A DNA stretch of 64,000 bases, from assembly GCF_001717955.1 (NCBI RefSeq), contig NZ_CP014168.1, positions 3,751,501 through 3,815,500 of the forward strand, read 5' to 3'. This document shows, in pieces, positions 25,858 through 34,707 of this stretch (its first letter is position 1; the number at the start of each line of letters is the position of its first letter). This stretch comes from Sphingomonas panacis (GTDB lineage: Bacteria; Pseudomonadota; Alphaproteobacteria; Sphingomonadales; Sphingomonadaceae). Below the pieces are notes generated by a model. It was not told the DNA's origin, did no database searches, and worked only from the letters and a program-made list of their open reading frames with translations. Made by a program: the position numbers and the translations under genes.

Positions 25858-26397
25858 TTAGGCCGCCTTGCGGGCTTTCGCGAGCTTCTTGAGGATCATG
25901 TCGCGCTTCAGCCGCGAGACGTGATCGATGAAGACGATGCCGGCGAGGTGATCCATCTCATGCTGGACGCAGGTCGATATCAGCCCGTCGAACTCTTCCT
26001 CATGTGCGTTGCCGTCGAGGTCGAGCCACTTCACCCGGCACCGCGCGGGGCGCTCGACATCGGCGTAATTCTCGGGGATCGACAGACACCCTTCGGCGTA
26101 CACCGCGAGATCGTCGCTCTGCCACAGGATCTCCGGGTTGATGAACACGCGCGGCTGCCGGCCGGGGCGCGGTTCGCCGCCCTCTTCGAGCGGCGGCTCG
26201 TCTTCCTGAAGATCGATCACCACGATCGCCTGCTCGACCCCGACCTGAATCGAGGCGAGACCGATGCCGCGCGCGTCGTACATCGTGTCGAACATGTCGG
26301 ACACGATCTTGCGCACGCCGTCGTCGATCACATCGACGGGCTTCGCGTGCTTCTTCAGCCGGGGGTCCGGGACTTCGAGGATTTCCATGATGGCCAT
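25858..26397 (-). CDS. def: Peptide deformylase
   Basis: Removes the formyl group from the N-terminal Met of new proteins. 179 residues with the metal-site motifs EGCLSIP (Cys about 103) and QHEMDHLAG (HExxH form HEMDH, about 145). Motif 1 is GIGLASIQVG; the usual form is GxGLAAxQ, so the second Ala is Ser. It has a short insertion DEPPLEEGGEPRPGRQPR as in many alphaproteobacterial enzymes. Two Met starts (residues 1 and 4) are possible. fmt, its usual partner, is not next to it. Confidence 0.96.
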   Translation of the reverse strand: MAIMEILEVPDPRLKKHAKPVDVIDDGVRKIVSDMFDTMYDARGIGLASIQVGVEQAIVVIDLQEDEPPLEEGGEPRPGRQPRVFINPEILWQSDDLAVYAEGCLSIPENYADVERPARCRVKWLDLDGNAHEEEFDGLISTCVQHEMDHLAGIVFIDHVSRLKRDMILKKLAKARKAA

Positions 26398-26447
26398 GTC
26401 GGCGAGCTAGGAAGCGCGCCGGCGTTCGTCAAGCCGGACCGCCCCGA

Positions 26448-28343
26448 TCACGCGCCGAACAGCCGCGCCATGCTGCGTTCGAGCATCACCAATTGCCACA
26501 AGGTCCGGCCATGATCGGCGCGGCCGGCGCGATGATCGGCGGCGATTGTCTCGATCGCGCGCGGATCGAACCAGCCGCTGCCGATCAGCGTGCGCGAACG
26601 CGCCAGCGCCGCCGCTTCATCGGCGAGGCTCCCCCGGAACCATGCCCCGACCGGGGTGACGAACCCCATTTTCGGGCGATAGAGAATGTCCTTGGGCAGA
26701 TAGCGCTCCATCGCCTTCTTCATCAGCCACTTGCCCTGCCCGTGGCGCAGCCGCAGATCATCGGGCAAGGTCGCGGCGAATTCGACGAGCTTGTAGTCGA
26801 GCAGCGGTTCGCGCGCTTCGAGGCTCACCGCCATGCTGGTGCGATCAGCTTTGGTGAGGATGTCGCCGGGCAGCCAATGCTGGAAATCGGCATATTGCGC
26901 GCGATCGAGCGCATCGCGTGCCGGCGCGTCGCGCATCGCGCGGACGTAGCGGTCCTCGGCGCGGTGCCCGCCGAGCGCCTTGCGGGCGGTGTCGGTGAGC
27001 AGAGCCGCGCGAAGCGCCGGCGTCGTCACCCCGACCGAGCGGGCATAGCCCTCGGCGCCATCCTCGGCGAGCGCGAGCAAGGTCGTCTTGGCGCGAAAGC
27101 CGCGCGGCGCCCAATCGGCCTTGGGATAATGCCGGCCGAGCGTGCCGAACACGCGCGAGCGCAGCGATGCCGGCAATAGTGCGCGCACCCGCTCCTCCGC
27201 CGCCTGAAACTTGTAGCGGCGATACCCCGCGAACGCTTCGTCCGCGCCGTCGCCCGACAGCGCGACCGTCACCGTCTCGCGCGCCAGTTCGCACACCCGG
27301 TAGGTGGCGAGCGCCGAGGCATCGGCGAAGGGTTCGTCGAACGCAGCGACCAATGTGTCGATCAGCGCGTAATCGTCCGCCGACACGATCCGCTCGCGAT
27401 GCTCGGTGGCGAAGCGCTTGGCGATCACGTCGGCGTAGCCGCGCTCGTCCACCCCGGCCACGTCGAAGCCGATCGTGCAGGTCTTCACCGCGCGTGGCGA
27501 AGCCTCGGCCATCAGCGCGACCACCGCCGAGCTGTCCACCCCGCCCGACAGGAACGCACCGAGCGGCACATCGGCGACCATCCGCAGCGTGACGGCGGCG
27601 CGCATCCGCTCGACCAGTTCCTCCTCCAGCGCCCTGCGGCTGCCGGTGGCGCGGCGCGAGAAATCCACGTCCCACCAGCGCGATGGCGCGGGGACGGGCT
27701 TGCCGCGTTCGATCAGCAGGAAATGCCCGGCGGGAAGCTTCTTCACACCGGCGACGATAGAGGTGTCGTCGGGCACATAACCGAACGCGAGATAGTCCTC
27801 GATCGCGGTGATCTGCGGCGTGCGGCGCAGCAGCGGGTGTGCGAGCAGCCCCTTGAGTTCGGAGGCGAACACCACCGCACCATCGGGAAGCTCGGCATAA
27901 TGGAGGGGCTTCACCCCCATCCGGTCGCGCGCGAGGAACAGACAGCCGCGCGCCGCGTCGTGGATCGCGAAGGCGAACATGCCGTTCAAGCGATCGAGCA
28001 GCGCCGGCCCCCACGCCGCCCAGCCGTGCAGCAGCACCTCGGTATCGCCAGAGGTGACGAAACGCGCACCCCTGGCCTGCAATTCGGCGCGCAGTTCGAC
28101 GAAATTATAGATTTCGCCGTTGTACGTAACGGTCAGCGATCCGTCCGCGCTGCGCATCGGCTGCGGACTGCCGGCGATATCGATGATCGACAGGCGGCGG
28201 TGGCCGAGGCCGACACCGGGAGCGGTCCACACATCGCCGCCGTCGGGGCCGCGATGCGCCTGCACGTCGGTCATCGCGCGCACCCGCACCGGATCGACCG
28301 GCTTGGGCATGGCCGGATAGAAGATGCCAGCGATCCCGCACAT
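26448..28343 (-). CDS. XrtA/PEP-CTERM system amidotransferase (AsnB-like)
   Basis: 631 residues, asparagine-synthase type. The Cys2 glutaminase domain starts MCGIAGIF, with NGEIYNFVELRAELQ and RDRMGVKPLHYAEL; the synthetase domain has the PP-loop SGGVDSSAVVALMAEA (about 268) and GDGADEAFAGYRRYKFQAAE. Such proteins in exosortase loci (family TIGR03108) are thought to amidate a polysaccharide or precursor, not to make asparagine. It is the last gene of the XrtA operon, abutting xrtA with no gap. Its true substrate is unknown. Confidence 0.93.
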   Translation of the reverse strand: MCGIAGIFYPAMPKPVDPVRVRAMTDVQAHRGPDGGDVWTAPGVGLGHRRLSIIDIAGSPQPMRSADGSLTVTYNGEIYNFVELRAELQARGARFVTSGDTEVLLHGWAAWGPALLDRLNGMFAFAIHDAARGCLFLARDRMGVKPLHYAELPDGAVVFASELKGLLAHPLLRRTPQITAIEDYLAFGYVPDDTSIVAGVKKLPAGHFLLIERGKPVPAPSRWWDVDFSRRATGSRRALEEELVERMRAAVTLRMVADVPLGAFLSGGVDSSAVVALMAEASPRAVKTCTIGFDVAGVDERGYADVIAKRFATEHRERIVSADDYALIDTLVAAFDEPFADASALATYRVCELARETVTVALSGDGADEAFAGYRRYKFQAAEERVRALLPASLRSRVFGTLGRHYPKADWAPRGFRAKTTLLALAEDGAEGYARSVGVTTPALRAALLTDTARKALGGHRAEDRYVRAMRDAPARDALDRAQYADFQHWLPGDILTKADRTSMAVSLEAREPLLDYKLVEFAATLPDDLRLRHGQGKWLMKKAMERYLPKDILYRPKMGFVTPVGAWFRGSLADEAAALARSRTLIGSGWFDPRAIETIAADHRAGRADHGRTLWQLVMLERSMARLFGA

Positions 28344-29882
28344 CTAACGGGACATCCCGGCGGCGCGATCCGCCACCACGTCGATCGGGCCGAGCGCCTT
28401 CAGGAAGCGCTGCATCGCCGCGCGCGGATCGCGGCCCGGCAACACCTCGGCCGAGACATGCACCGCCACCGCGCGCTGCGGGCCGCCAAGCAGCTTGGCC
28501 TGCAGGGTGGCGAGCTTCTGCCGTGCGCCGCTGTGCGTGACGATGTCGCCGACGCGATACCAGGTCGCGATCTCGCGCTCGACGGGGCCGGGTGCGGTGA
28601 CGTGGATCACCGAGCCGCCGGCGAGATCGGGCAGATCCTCGATCCGCACCCACACGTCATCCTCACGCAAAGCGCCCACGCCGAACGAGACGATCTCCTT
28701 CCCCTCTTGCTGAGACCCATAAACCGCGATGGCGAGATCGACCGGATCGCCGCTCGCATCGGCATAGCGCCCGATCAGATAATGGTCGGCACCCGGATAA
28801 TTGGGCGCCCACGGCGCGCGCGTGCTCATCGGCACGCGGTGCCAGCCGGGCACCTCGGGAAGCGCGATACGGCCGGGCAAGGCTTGCGCGCGATTGGCGA
28901 TGGCCGCGCTCCACATGGGGAACACCGCGATCGTCGTCAGCACCAACGCCGCCGCGAGCAGCGTGTCGAGCCGCATGCGCGGCGTGCCTTGAAGCTTCGC
29001 CGCATCGAACGCCGGGGCATCGGGTGCGCGATCGAACCAGCGCCAGCCAATCGCGATCACCGCCGCCATCACCAGCCCGAAGAAGATCCAGCCGTACAGG
29101 ATATGGTCGAAGCCCGTCGCCGCCTCGACCGAGGTGAGATACGCCGCATAGATCGTCGCGAACGCGCGGATGCCGTTGGCGACGACGGGCACGATCAGCG
29201 CCATCACCATGAAGGCCGCCCGCCTGCCCCACGACACGAAGCACACGTTGGCGACGAGCGTGCCGTAGGCGATCATCGCGATCACGAACTTGGCGCCCGA
29301 ACACGCCTCGGCAACTTCGAAATAGCCGTTGGGGATGGTGATGAGCACGCCGTCGACCTGCGCCGGCACGCCGAACAGGTGGAGCATCGGCATCGTCAGC
29401 GCGACGGTGACGGTCTGGAGCGGCCCTTCCATCCCCTCGCCGAACGGCACGAGGAAGACCGCATAACACAGCGGAAACAGCAGCCCGCGCGCGACGTTCG
29501 GCCCGAGCAGGGTGACGACCGCGCCTTGCAGCATCATCACCAGCCCGAGTTGCCGCGCCAGCGCGACCCCGCCGGCATCGCCGAGCAGCCAGCCCAGACC
29601 GCCACATGCGACGATCGCCAGCCCCGGCGCCCAGCCGACCGGCGTCAGTTTGGCGAGATCGGCGCGGCGCGCCCACACCAGCCATGCGAGAACGGGGCCG
29701 ATGAACAGGCAATGCCCGAAGGTCGTGCTCGTCCACCACAGATGCGCGAGCGTCGTCACGTCGCGCCAGAACGTCGCGACGATGATGGCCGCGACGGCCG
29801 CCAGCGCCGCGAGATGGCGACGCCACGCCCCTTGCGTAGAGGTGGCGGGCGCGAAGTCGGCAGATGGAAATGCGTAGGTCAT
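28344..29882 (-). CDS. xrtA: Exosortase A fused to EpsI-like C-terminal domain
   Basis: 512 residues. The N-terminal part has about eight membrane helices and the catalytic residues of exosortases: Cys194 in EVAEACSGAKFVIAM, Arg239 in ANGIRAFATIY, and His260 in GFDHILYG. The C-terminal third is the EpsI/DUF3485 domain (APNYPGADHYLIGRYADAS, VYGSQQEGKEIVSFGVG). XrtA cuts PEP-CTERM tails of exported proteins in step with polysaccharide export. No PEP-CTERM substrate lies in the window. The start overlaps the stop of the glycosyltransferase gene by four bases (ATGA). Confidence 0.95.
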   Translation of the reverse strand: MTYAFPSADFAPATSTQGAWRRHLAALAAVAAIIVATFWRDVTTLAHLWWTSTTFGHCLFIGPVLAWLVWARRADLAKLTPVGWAPGLAIVACGGLGWLLGDAGGVALARQLGLVMMLQGAVVTLLGPNVARGLLFPLCYAVFLVPFGEGMEGPLQTVTVALTMPMLHLFGVPAQVDGVLITIPNGYFEVAEACSGAKFVIAMIAYGTLVANVCFVSWGRRAAFMVMALIVPVVANGIRAFATIYAAYLTSVEAATGFDHILYGWIFFGLVMAAVIAIGWRWFDRAPDAPAFDAAKLQGTPRMRLDTLLAAALVLTTIAVFPMWSAAIANRAQALPGRIALPEVPGWHRVPMSTRAPWAPNYPGADHYLIGRYADASGDPVDLAIAVYGSQQEGKEIVSFGVGALREDDVWVRIEDLPDLAGGSVIHVTAPGPVEREIATWYRVGDIVTHSGARQKLATLQAKLLGGPQRAVAVHVSAEVLPGRDPRAAMQRFLKALGPIDVVADRAAGMSR

Positions 29883-31081
29883 GCCGCGACGCGTTCCGTC
29901 CGGTGATCGGCCAGTATCGCATCGAGCGGTGCGAGGCACGCCTCCCAGCTATAGCGGCGCTGCACCTGCGCGCGCGCGGCTGCGCCGATCCCGGCGGCGG
30001 CGGGTTTGTCGTCGAGCAGCAGGCTGGTCGCCTGCGCGATCTCGGCGGCGGTTGTGCCGACGCGGATCGTGCCGGCATGGTCGATCCCCTCGGCAGCAGG
30101 CGCGGAGGCGACCACAGGCCGCGCCATCGCCATCGCCTCCAGCACCTTGTTCTGGATGCCGCGCGCCAGCTTCAAGGGCGCGACCACCACTGCGGCGGCG
30201 GCAAGCCAGCCGCGCACGTCGGCGACCTCGCCGGTGACGATCACGCCCGGACGGCTGGCGAGCGCTCTCACCGCCTCGGACGGCGCGCGACCGACGATGG
30301 CGAATCGCGCCTGTGGGTATGCGGCACGGATCAGCGGCAGGATATCGTTCGCGAACCACGTCACCGCGTCGATGTTGGGGCGATAATCCATCTGGCCGGT
30401 GAAGACGATCAGGTCGCCCTCCGCCGCGAAGCGCTCGAAGCTGGCGGCGGGATCGAAGACCGATGTGTCGATGCCGTTCTCGATTGCCTGGACCCGCGCC
30501 GCGCCGGTTGCCTTGCGGAACAGTACGGCCTCGGCGGTGCTGACGAACAGGCTGGCGTCGGCGCGCGCGGCGACATCACACTCGAATGCCTGCAGCAGCC
30601 GGGCCTCGCGCGCCATCATCCAGCGCGACGGGCCGTGCGCCGCGGCGGCATAGTCGGCGAACTTGGCCGAATCCATATCGACGAAATCCATCACGACGCG
30701 CTGGTGGGGCTTGGCCGGCAGATATTGCGCCATCTGCCCCGAGAACACGTAGATCGTGCCGATCGGATAGCGCGCGAGCAGGTCATCGACCTTGGCCCGC
30801 ACCGCCGCATCGTCGAACGACGTCAGCGAGACCGGCCGCCCCCGCACCAGCGCTTCGGCGGCGGCACGCCATCGCGGTTTGCCCCGCCACACCACCGCGC
30901 GCTCGCCCGTCAGCCACGGCAGGCTGCCGGCACGGTTCAGGTCGCGTGGATCGTCGGCGAAGGCGACGAGGTGGGTGCGCGTGTGTGCGGATAGATGCTT
31001 GAGAATGTGGAACCCACGGATCTTGTCGCCGCGATCGGGCGGATCGGGAACGCGATGCGCCAGGAACAGGATGTCGCCCAT
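29879..31081 (-). CDS. XrtA-associated glycosyltransferase (TIGR03087 family)
   Basis: 400 residues, GT4 fold. The start MGDILFLAHRVPDPPDRGDK matches the signature of this exosortase-linked family. The donor-binding C-terminal half has IVFTGQMDYRPNIDAVTWFA, VAPLKLARGIQNKVLEAMAM and RPVVASAPAAEGID. It would add a sugar to the repeat unit of the locus polysaccharide on the cytoplasmic side. It lies three bases after the FemAB-like gene and overlaps xrtA. It is the only glycosyltransferase inside this operon. Confidence 0.93.
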   Translation of the reverse strand: MGDILFLAHRVPDPPDRGDKIRGFHILKHLSAHTRTHLVAFADDPRDLNRAGSLPWLTGERAVVWRGKPRWRAAAEALVRGRPVSLTSFDDAAVRAKVDDLLARYPIGTIYVFSGQMAQYLPAKPHQRVVMDFVDMDSAKFADYAAAAHGPSRWMMAREARLLQAFECDVAARADASLFVSTAEAVLFRKATGAARVQAIENGIDTSVFDPAASFERFAAEGDLIVFTGQMDYRPNIDAVTWFANDILPLIRAAYPQARFAIVGRAPSEAVRALASRPGVIVTGEVADVRGWLAAAAVVVAPLKLARGIQNKVLEAMAMARPVVASAPAAEGIDHAGTIRVGTTAAEIAQATSLLLDDKPAAAGIGAAARAQVQRRYSWEACLAPLDAILADHRTERVAA

Positions 31082-31084
31082 CGA

Positions 31085-32158
31085 TCAGCCAAGGCCCTTG
31101 GAGACGAGCGGACCGACCAGGTTCGCGATCCCCAGGGGAAGTTTCTTCCACACGACGACTTGCAGCCGATATTTGGGGCTGAGCGGGTTGATCTCGCGCG
31201 GGGTGTCGCCGGGTTTCACGCGCTTGGCATAGCGCAGCGGCACCCCTTCGAAACCCCAATTCTTCTTGAACGCCGCCGGCCCGGTGCCGACCTTAGACCG
31301 CCCGAAATCGAACCGCGTGCAGCCGCGCGCGCGGGCATGGCTCATCAGCGCGAAATACATGCGATCATTGGCGCGAAGCGCGCGCGCCGCAAGCGTGCCG
31401 CCACCCCAATAGGGATAGACCGTGCCCGCGTGATACAGGCTCAGCACGCTCGCGACCGGCGTGCCGGCCGAGCGGATCGTCAGGATATCGGCATCGTCGC
31501 CGAACGTCGCGAGCACGCTGCGGAACAGCTTGGCCGGGAACACTGGGGTGCCGAGGTTGCGCACCGATTCGGCATAGACGGCGTAATGCGCCTTCATATC
31601 CTCGGCGCCGCTGCCGACCGTCACGTCGAGATCGAGTGCGAGCGCCTTGCGCACCTCGGCGCGCTGCTTGCGGGGGATGGCGGTGAGTTCGGCCTCGTCC
31701 GAGACGGCGAGCGGGCGAGTGAAGCCGAGATAGGCCCCCTCCTCCGCGATCCAGTCGCCCTCGGGCACGCCGCCGCCGCGCAATTCGAGGCTCGGGCAGC
31801 CGAGTTTCAGCGCCAGCGCCCAACCCGCTTCGGCCAGCACGGTCGCCGCCGTATCGCTGTCGGCAAGGATGCCGCCGCCGACCGCGAAGCCGTTCGAGAC
31901 CAAAGCGCGCCCGAACAAGCGCGAGCGAACCTCCGTCATCGGCAACACGCCTTCGATCGTCCCGTCGCCACGCTCGGCGATCAGCGTGTGGCTGCGCTGG
32001 CCGCACCCTTGCGCGACGGCAAGGCTCCACGCCGGGAGATGGAACGGCGTCCCCGCTGGATGCGCGCGAACGAAATCGGCGATGCGCGCGGCTTCGGAGG
32101 CATCGCTCAGATCGGCGGTACGCAGGCCGAGCAGGGGCGAAAGCAAAGGCACGGTCAC
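31085..32158 (-). CDS. XrtA-associated FemAB-like N-acyltransferase
   Basis: 357 residues from GTG 32158, whose codon overlaps the deacetylase TGA (GTGA). GNAT-like double domains are visible: FHLPAWSLAVAQGCGQRSHT, LFGRALVSNGFAVGGG, RKQRAEVRKALALDLDVTVG, YPYWGGGTLAARALRANDRM and FDFGRSKVGTGPAAFKKNWG. FemAB enzymes transfer aminoacyl groups from tRNA to peptidoglycan; in exosortase loci (TIGR03019) the acceptor is presumed to be the polysaccharide, which is an inference. An earlier in-frame start would overlap the deacetylase deeply and is rejected. Confidence 0.92.
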   Translation of the reverse strand: MTVPLLSPLLGLRTADLSDASEAARIADFVRAHPAGTPFHLPAWSLAVAQGCGQRSHTLIAERGDGTIEGVLPMTEVRSRLFGRALVSNGFAVGGGILADSDTAATVLAEAGWALALKLGCPSLELRGGGVPEGDWIAEEGAYLGFTRPLAVSDEAELTAIPRKQRAEVRKALALDLDVTVGSGAEDMKAHYAVYAESVRNLGTPVFPAKLFRSVLATFGDDADILTIRSAGTPVASVLSLYHAGTVYPYWGGGTLAARALRANDRMYFALMSHARARGCTRFDFGRSKVGTGPAAFKKNWGFEGVPLRYAKRVKPGDTPREINPLSPKYRLQVVVWKKLPLGIANLVGPLVSKGLG

Positions 32159-32994
32159 GCCATAGCGCTTTTCATCTCGGCGACGATCGAATCCATCCGG
32201 TCCCAACGGTGGCGGCGGATCAGCCCGCGCAATTTGCCCGCCATCGCGCCCAAGCGGCTGTAGTGGCGCAGCCGCGACGTGAACGGCGCGGCGGCGATGC
32301 GCGGCTGGTCGGGGTCGATCTCCCACGGGTGGAAGTAGAAGACGGCGGGCTGGCCTTCAGCCGAAACCTGCCGCACCGCATGGTTGGTGAGCGCCGCCGG
32401 AAACAGCCGGAAGAAGCCGCCGCCCGTCGCCATGCGGCGCTTGCCGAACGCGGCGACCGTCACCGGCACCTCGATCAGAGGCGAATCGGCGACGGGGCGG
32501 AAGGCGTAGCGAGGCGCTTCCGGCCAGCCGTAATGATCGTGCCTGAGCGGCGCGACGCTCGACGAATAGGCATAGCCCGCATCGGCGAGGATCGGATGCG
32601 CCCAGGGCGTGCGCGCGTCGATCGAGAAGCTCGGCGCACGGTAGCCGGTGACGCGCACGCCGCCAGCATCCTCCAGCGTCCTGCGCGCGCGCTCGATATC
32701 GGCGCGAAAAACGTCCGGCTGCATCGTGAAGACGCGCTGGTGCGCCCAGCCGTGGCTCGCCAGTTCGTGCCCGGCCGCGACGATCCGGCGGATCAGCGCG
32801 GGATGGCGCGCGGCGACCCAGCCGAGCGTGAAGAACGTCGCCTTCACGCCGGTTTCGGCGAACAGCGCCAGCACCGCGTCCGTGTTGTACTCAACCCGCG
32901 ATTCGAGCGAATCCCAATCGACCTTGTCGATCACCCGCTCGAACGCGCCGACCTGAAACCATTCCTCGATATCGACCGACAGCGCGTGGGGCAT
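32155..32994 (-). CDS. XrtA-associated polysaccharide deacetylase
   Basis: 279 residues, carbohydrate esterase 4 type with a DUF3473 end (TIGR03006 family). The catalytic and metal residues are visible as SVDIEEWF (Asp8), GHELASHGWAHQRVF (HxxxH about 75-82) and GYRAPSFSID. Later FYFHPWEIDPDQPRI carries the second conserved His. The enzyme would remove acetyl groups from N-acetyl sugars of the exported polymer. No signal peptide is seen, as is typical of this subfamily. It overlaps the FemAB-like gene and is nine bases from the ATPase gene. Confidence 0.94.
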   Translation of the reverse strand: MPHALSVDIEEWFQVGAFERVIDKVDWDSLESRVEYNTDAVLALFAETGVKATFFTLGWVAARHPALIRRIVAAGHELASHGWAHQRVFTMQPDVFRADIERARRTLEDAGGVRVTGYRAPSFSIDARTPWAHPILADAGYAYSSSVAPLRHDHYGWPEAPRYAFRPVADSPLIEVPVTVAAFGKRRMATGGGFFRLFPAALTNHAVRQVSAEGQPAVFYFHPWEIDPDQPRIAAAPFTSRLRHYSRLGAMAGKLRGLIRRHRWDRMDSIVAEMKSAMA

Positions 32995-33002
32995 GCTCCG
33001 GC

Positions 33003-34697
33003 TCAGCGCAGGTCGCGGCGGAGCGCCGTCGTATCGTGCGATCCATCACCCTCGACCCAATCGACCAGCAACGTCAGCACACGGCGCAGTGCGGCGTCCT
33101 GTTCCTCGATGCGCGCCTCAAGCGAGGCGATGCGAGCGCGGCTGGCGGGATCGCCTGCCGTTGACGCGACCAATGCCTCGTCGATCCGGGTCTCCAGCGC
33201 ATCGAGCCGCGCCAGGAGTGCCGGGTTGAGATCGGTCGGCCGGGCGGCGAGCTGCTCCATCGCGGCTTCGAGCGATTCGAGGTGATCGGCGACGGCCGGG
33301 TCGCTTTGCGGTCCGCGCGACGCGACCTCATCGAGCCGGGCTTCGAGCGCGGCGATGGCCGGGTCCGCCTCGGGCTCGCGCGCGGCAAGCTGGTCGATCC
33401 GCGCTTCGAGCGCCGCGAGCCGTTCGCTGCCCGCCGCATCGATCTCGGGGAGGCGCGCCGCCGTCTGCTCGACTGCGGCACCGAGCGCGGCCAGTTCGTC
33501 GCGAACCGTCTGATCGACATCCGAGACGGCGACCGCGATCTGGTCGGTACGCCCCTCGACCAAGGCGAGCCGCTCGGCCAGCGCGGGATCGACCTTCGGT
33601 GCGGTCTCGACCCGCGCCTCAAGCGAGGTCAGCCGCGCGAGGATGCCGCGATCGACACGCGGACCGGCCGAGACATTCTCCAGTCGCGATTCGATCGAGG
33701 CGATCGCCTGCATCAGCGACTGGTCAGGCGCGGCGGGTTCCTCGACCCGCGATTCGAGCGAGGCGATGCGGGCGAGCAACTCGGCATCCGGCTCGGCATC
33801 CTCGGACGGCAGATGCCGGATCGGGCGCGGCGCGGTGGTCGGCTCGGCCGCCTTGACGATTGGCAGCGGCTCGGACTTCTCGGGCGCGTCGCTCGAAATG
33901 TCCGCCAGCACCGTGTTCACCACCTCCGCGTCGACCGTATCGAGCTGTTCGATCGCGCCGAACAGCAGCACGCGCCCGGCAAGCTGGTTGAGCCGGCGCG
34001 GCACGCCATCGGAGCCAGCGTAGAGCGCCGCGAACGCATCGTCGGTGAAGTGCGGACGGCCAGTCCAGCCGACCACGCCGAGCCGGTGCTTCATGTACGG
34101 CGCGACTTCCTCGCGCTCCATCGGTTCGAGGTGATGAGTCGCGATCACGCGCTGGCGGAGCTGCTCGAGCCGGTCGGAACCGTGCAGCCGCTCCCGGAAC
34201 TCGGGCTGGCCGAGCAGGAAGATCTGGAGCAACGCATGGCCGCCCGCCTGGAAGTTCGACAGCATCCGCAATTCTTCAAGCGCGGAAACCGGCAGCGCCT
34301 GTGCTTCGTCGACGATCAGCAACGTGCGCCGTCCGCTGCGTGCGGTGGCGTGCAGCCCGCGCTCGATCGCGGTGAGCAGTTGCGCCTTGGTCATCCCGTC
34401 GGTGTGGAGATCGAGCCCGTTGCCGACCATGCGAAGCAAGTCGTCCGCCTCGATCTGGGTCGAGACGATCTTGATCGCCTGCAAGCGGTCTCGGTCGATC
34501 GTCGCCATCAGATGCCCGACCAGCGTGGTCTTGCCCGCGCCGACATCGCCGGTGATGACGATGAAGCCCTCGCCCTGGCTCAGTCCATAGCCGAGATAGG
34601 CCATCGCCTTGCGGTGCGTGGCGGTATCGAACCAGAAACGCGGATCAGGCGTGAGCTGGAACGGCCGCCCGTTCAATCCATAATGGTCGTCGTACAT
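33003..34697 (-). CDS. XrtA-associated ATPase with long C-terminal repeat region
   Basis: 564 residues. The first 270 form a general-secretion ExeA-like AAA+ ATPase: MYDDHYGLNGRPFQLTPDPR, Walker A VITGDVGAGKTTLVGHLM, Walker B TLLIVDEAQALPVSALEELR, and RLNQLAGRVLLFGA. The rest (about 300-550) is a series of roughly nine units of the form LARLxxLEARxDxLxxR, predicted coiled coil. It likely powers polysaccharide or protein export at the inner membrane (TIGR03015). Family members I recall are shorter, so the repeat tail is notable. Ten bases separate it from the barrel gene. Confidence 0.93.
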   Translation of the reverse strand: MYDDHYGLNGRPFQLTPDPRFWFDTATHRKAMAYLGYGLSQGEGFIVITGDVGAGKTTLVGHLMATIDRDRLQAIKIVSTQIEADDLLRMVGNGLDLHTDGMTKAQLLTAIERGLHATARSGRRTLLIVDEAQALPVSALEELRMLSNFQAGGHALLQIFLLGQPEFRERLHGSDRLEQLRQRVIATHHLEPMEREEVAPYMKHRLGVVGWTGRPHFTDDAFAALYAGSDGVPRRLNQLAGRVLLFGAIEQLDTVDAEVVNTVLADISSDAPEKSEPLPIVKAAEPTTAPRPIRHLPSEDAEPDAELLARIASLESRVEEPAAPDQSLMQAIASIESRLENVSAGPRVDRGILARLTSLEARVETAPKVDPALAERLALVEGRTDQIAVAVSDVDQTVRDELAALGAAVEQTAARLPEIDAAGSERLAALEARIDQLAAREPEADPAIAALEARLDEVASRGPQSDPAVADHLESLEAAMEQLAARPTDLNPALLARLDALETRIDEALVASTAGDPASRARIASLEARIEEQDAALRRVLTLLVDWVEGDGSHDTTALRRDLR

Positions 34698-34707
34698 GGC
34701 AACACCC

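Noticed and set aside
27399..29906. 835-codon open frame on the plus strand across asnB-like and xrtA genes
   Set aside because: High GC leaves the antisense frame open. The protein is His/Arg/Ala-rich with no known motif, and both sense genes are secure.
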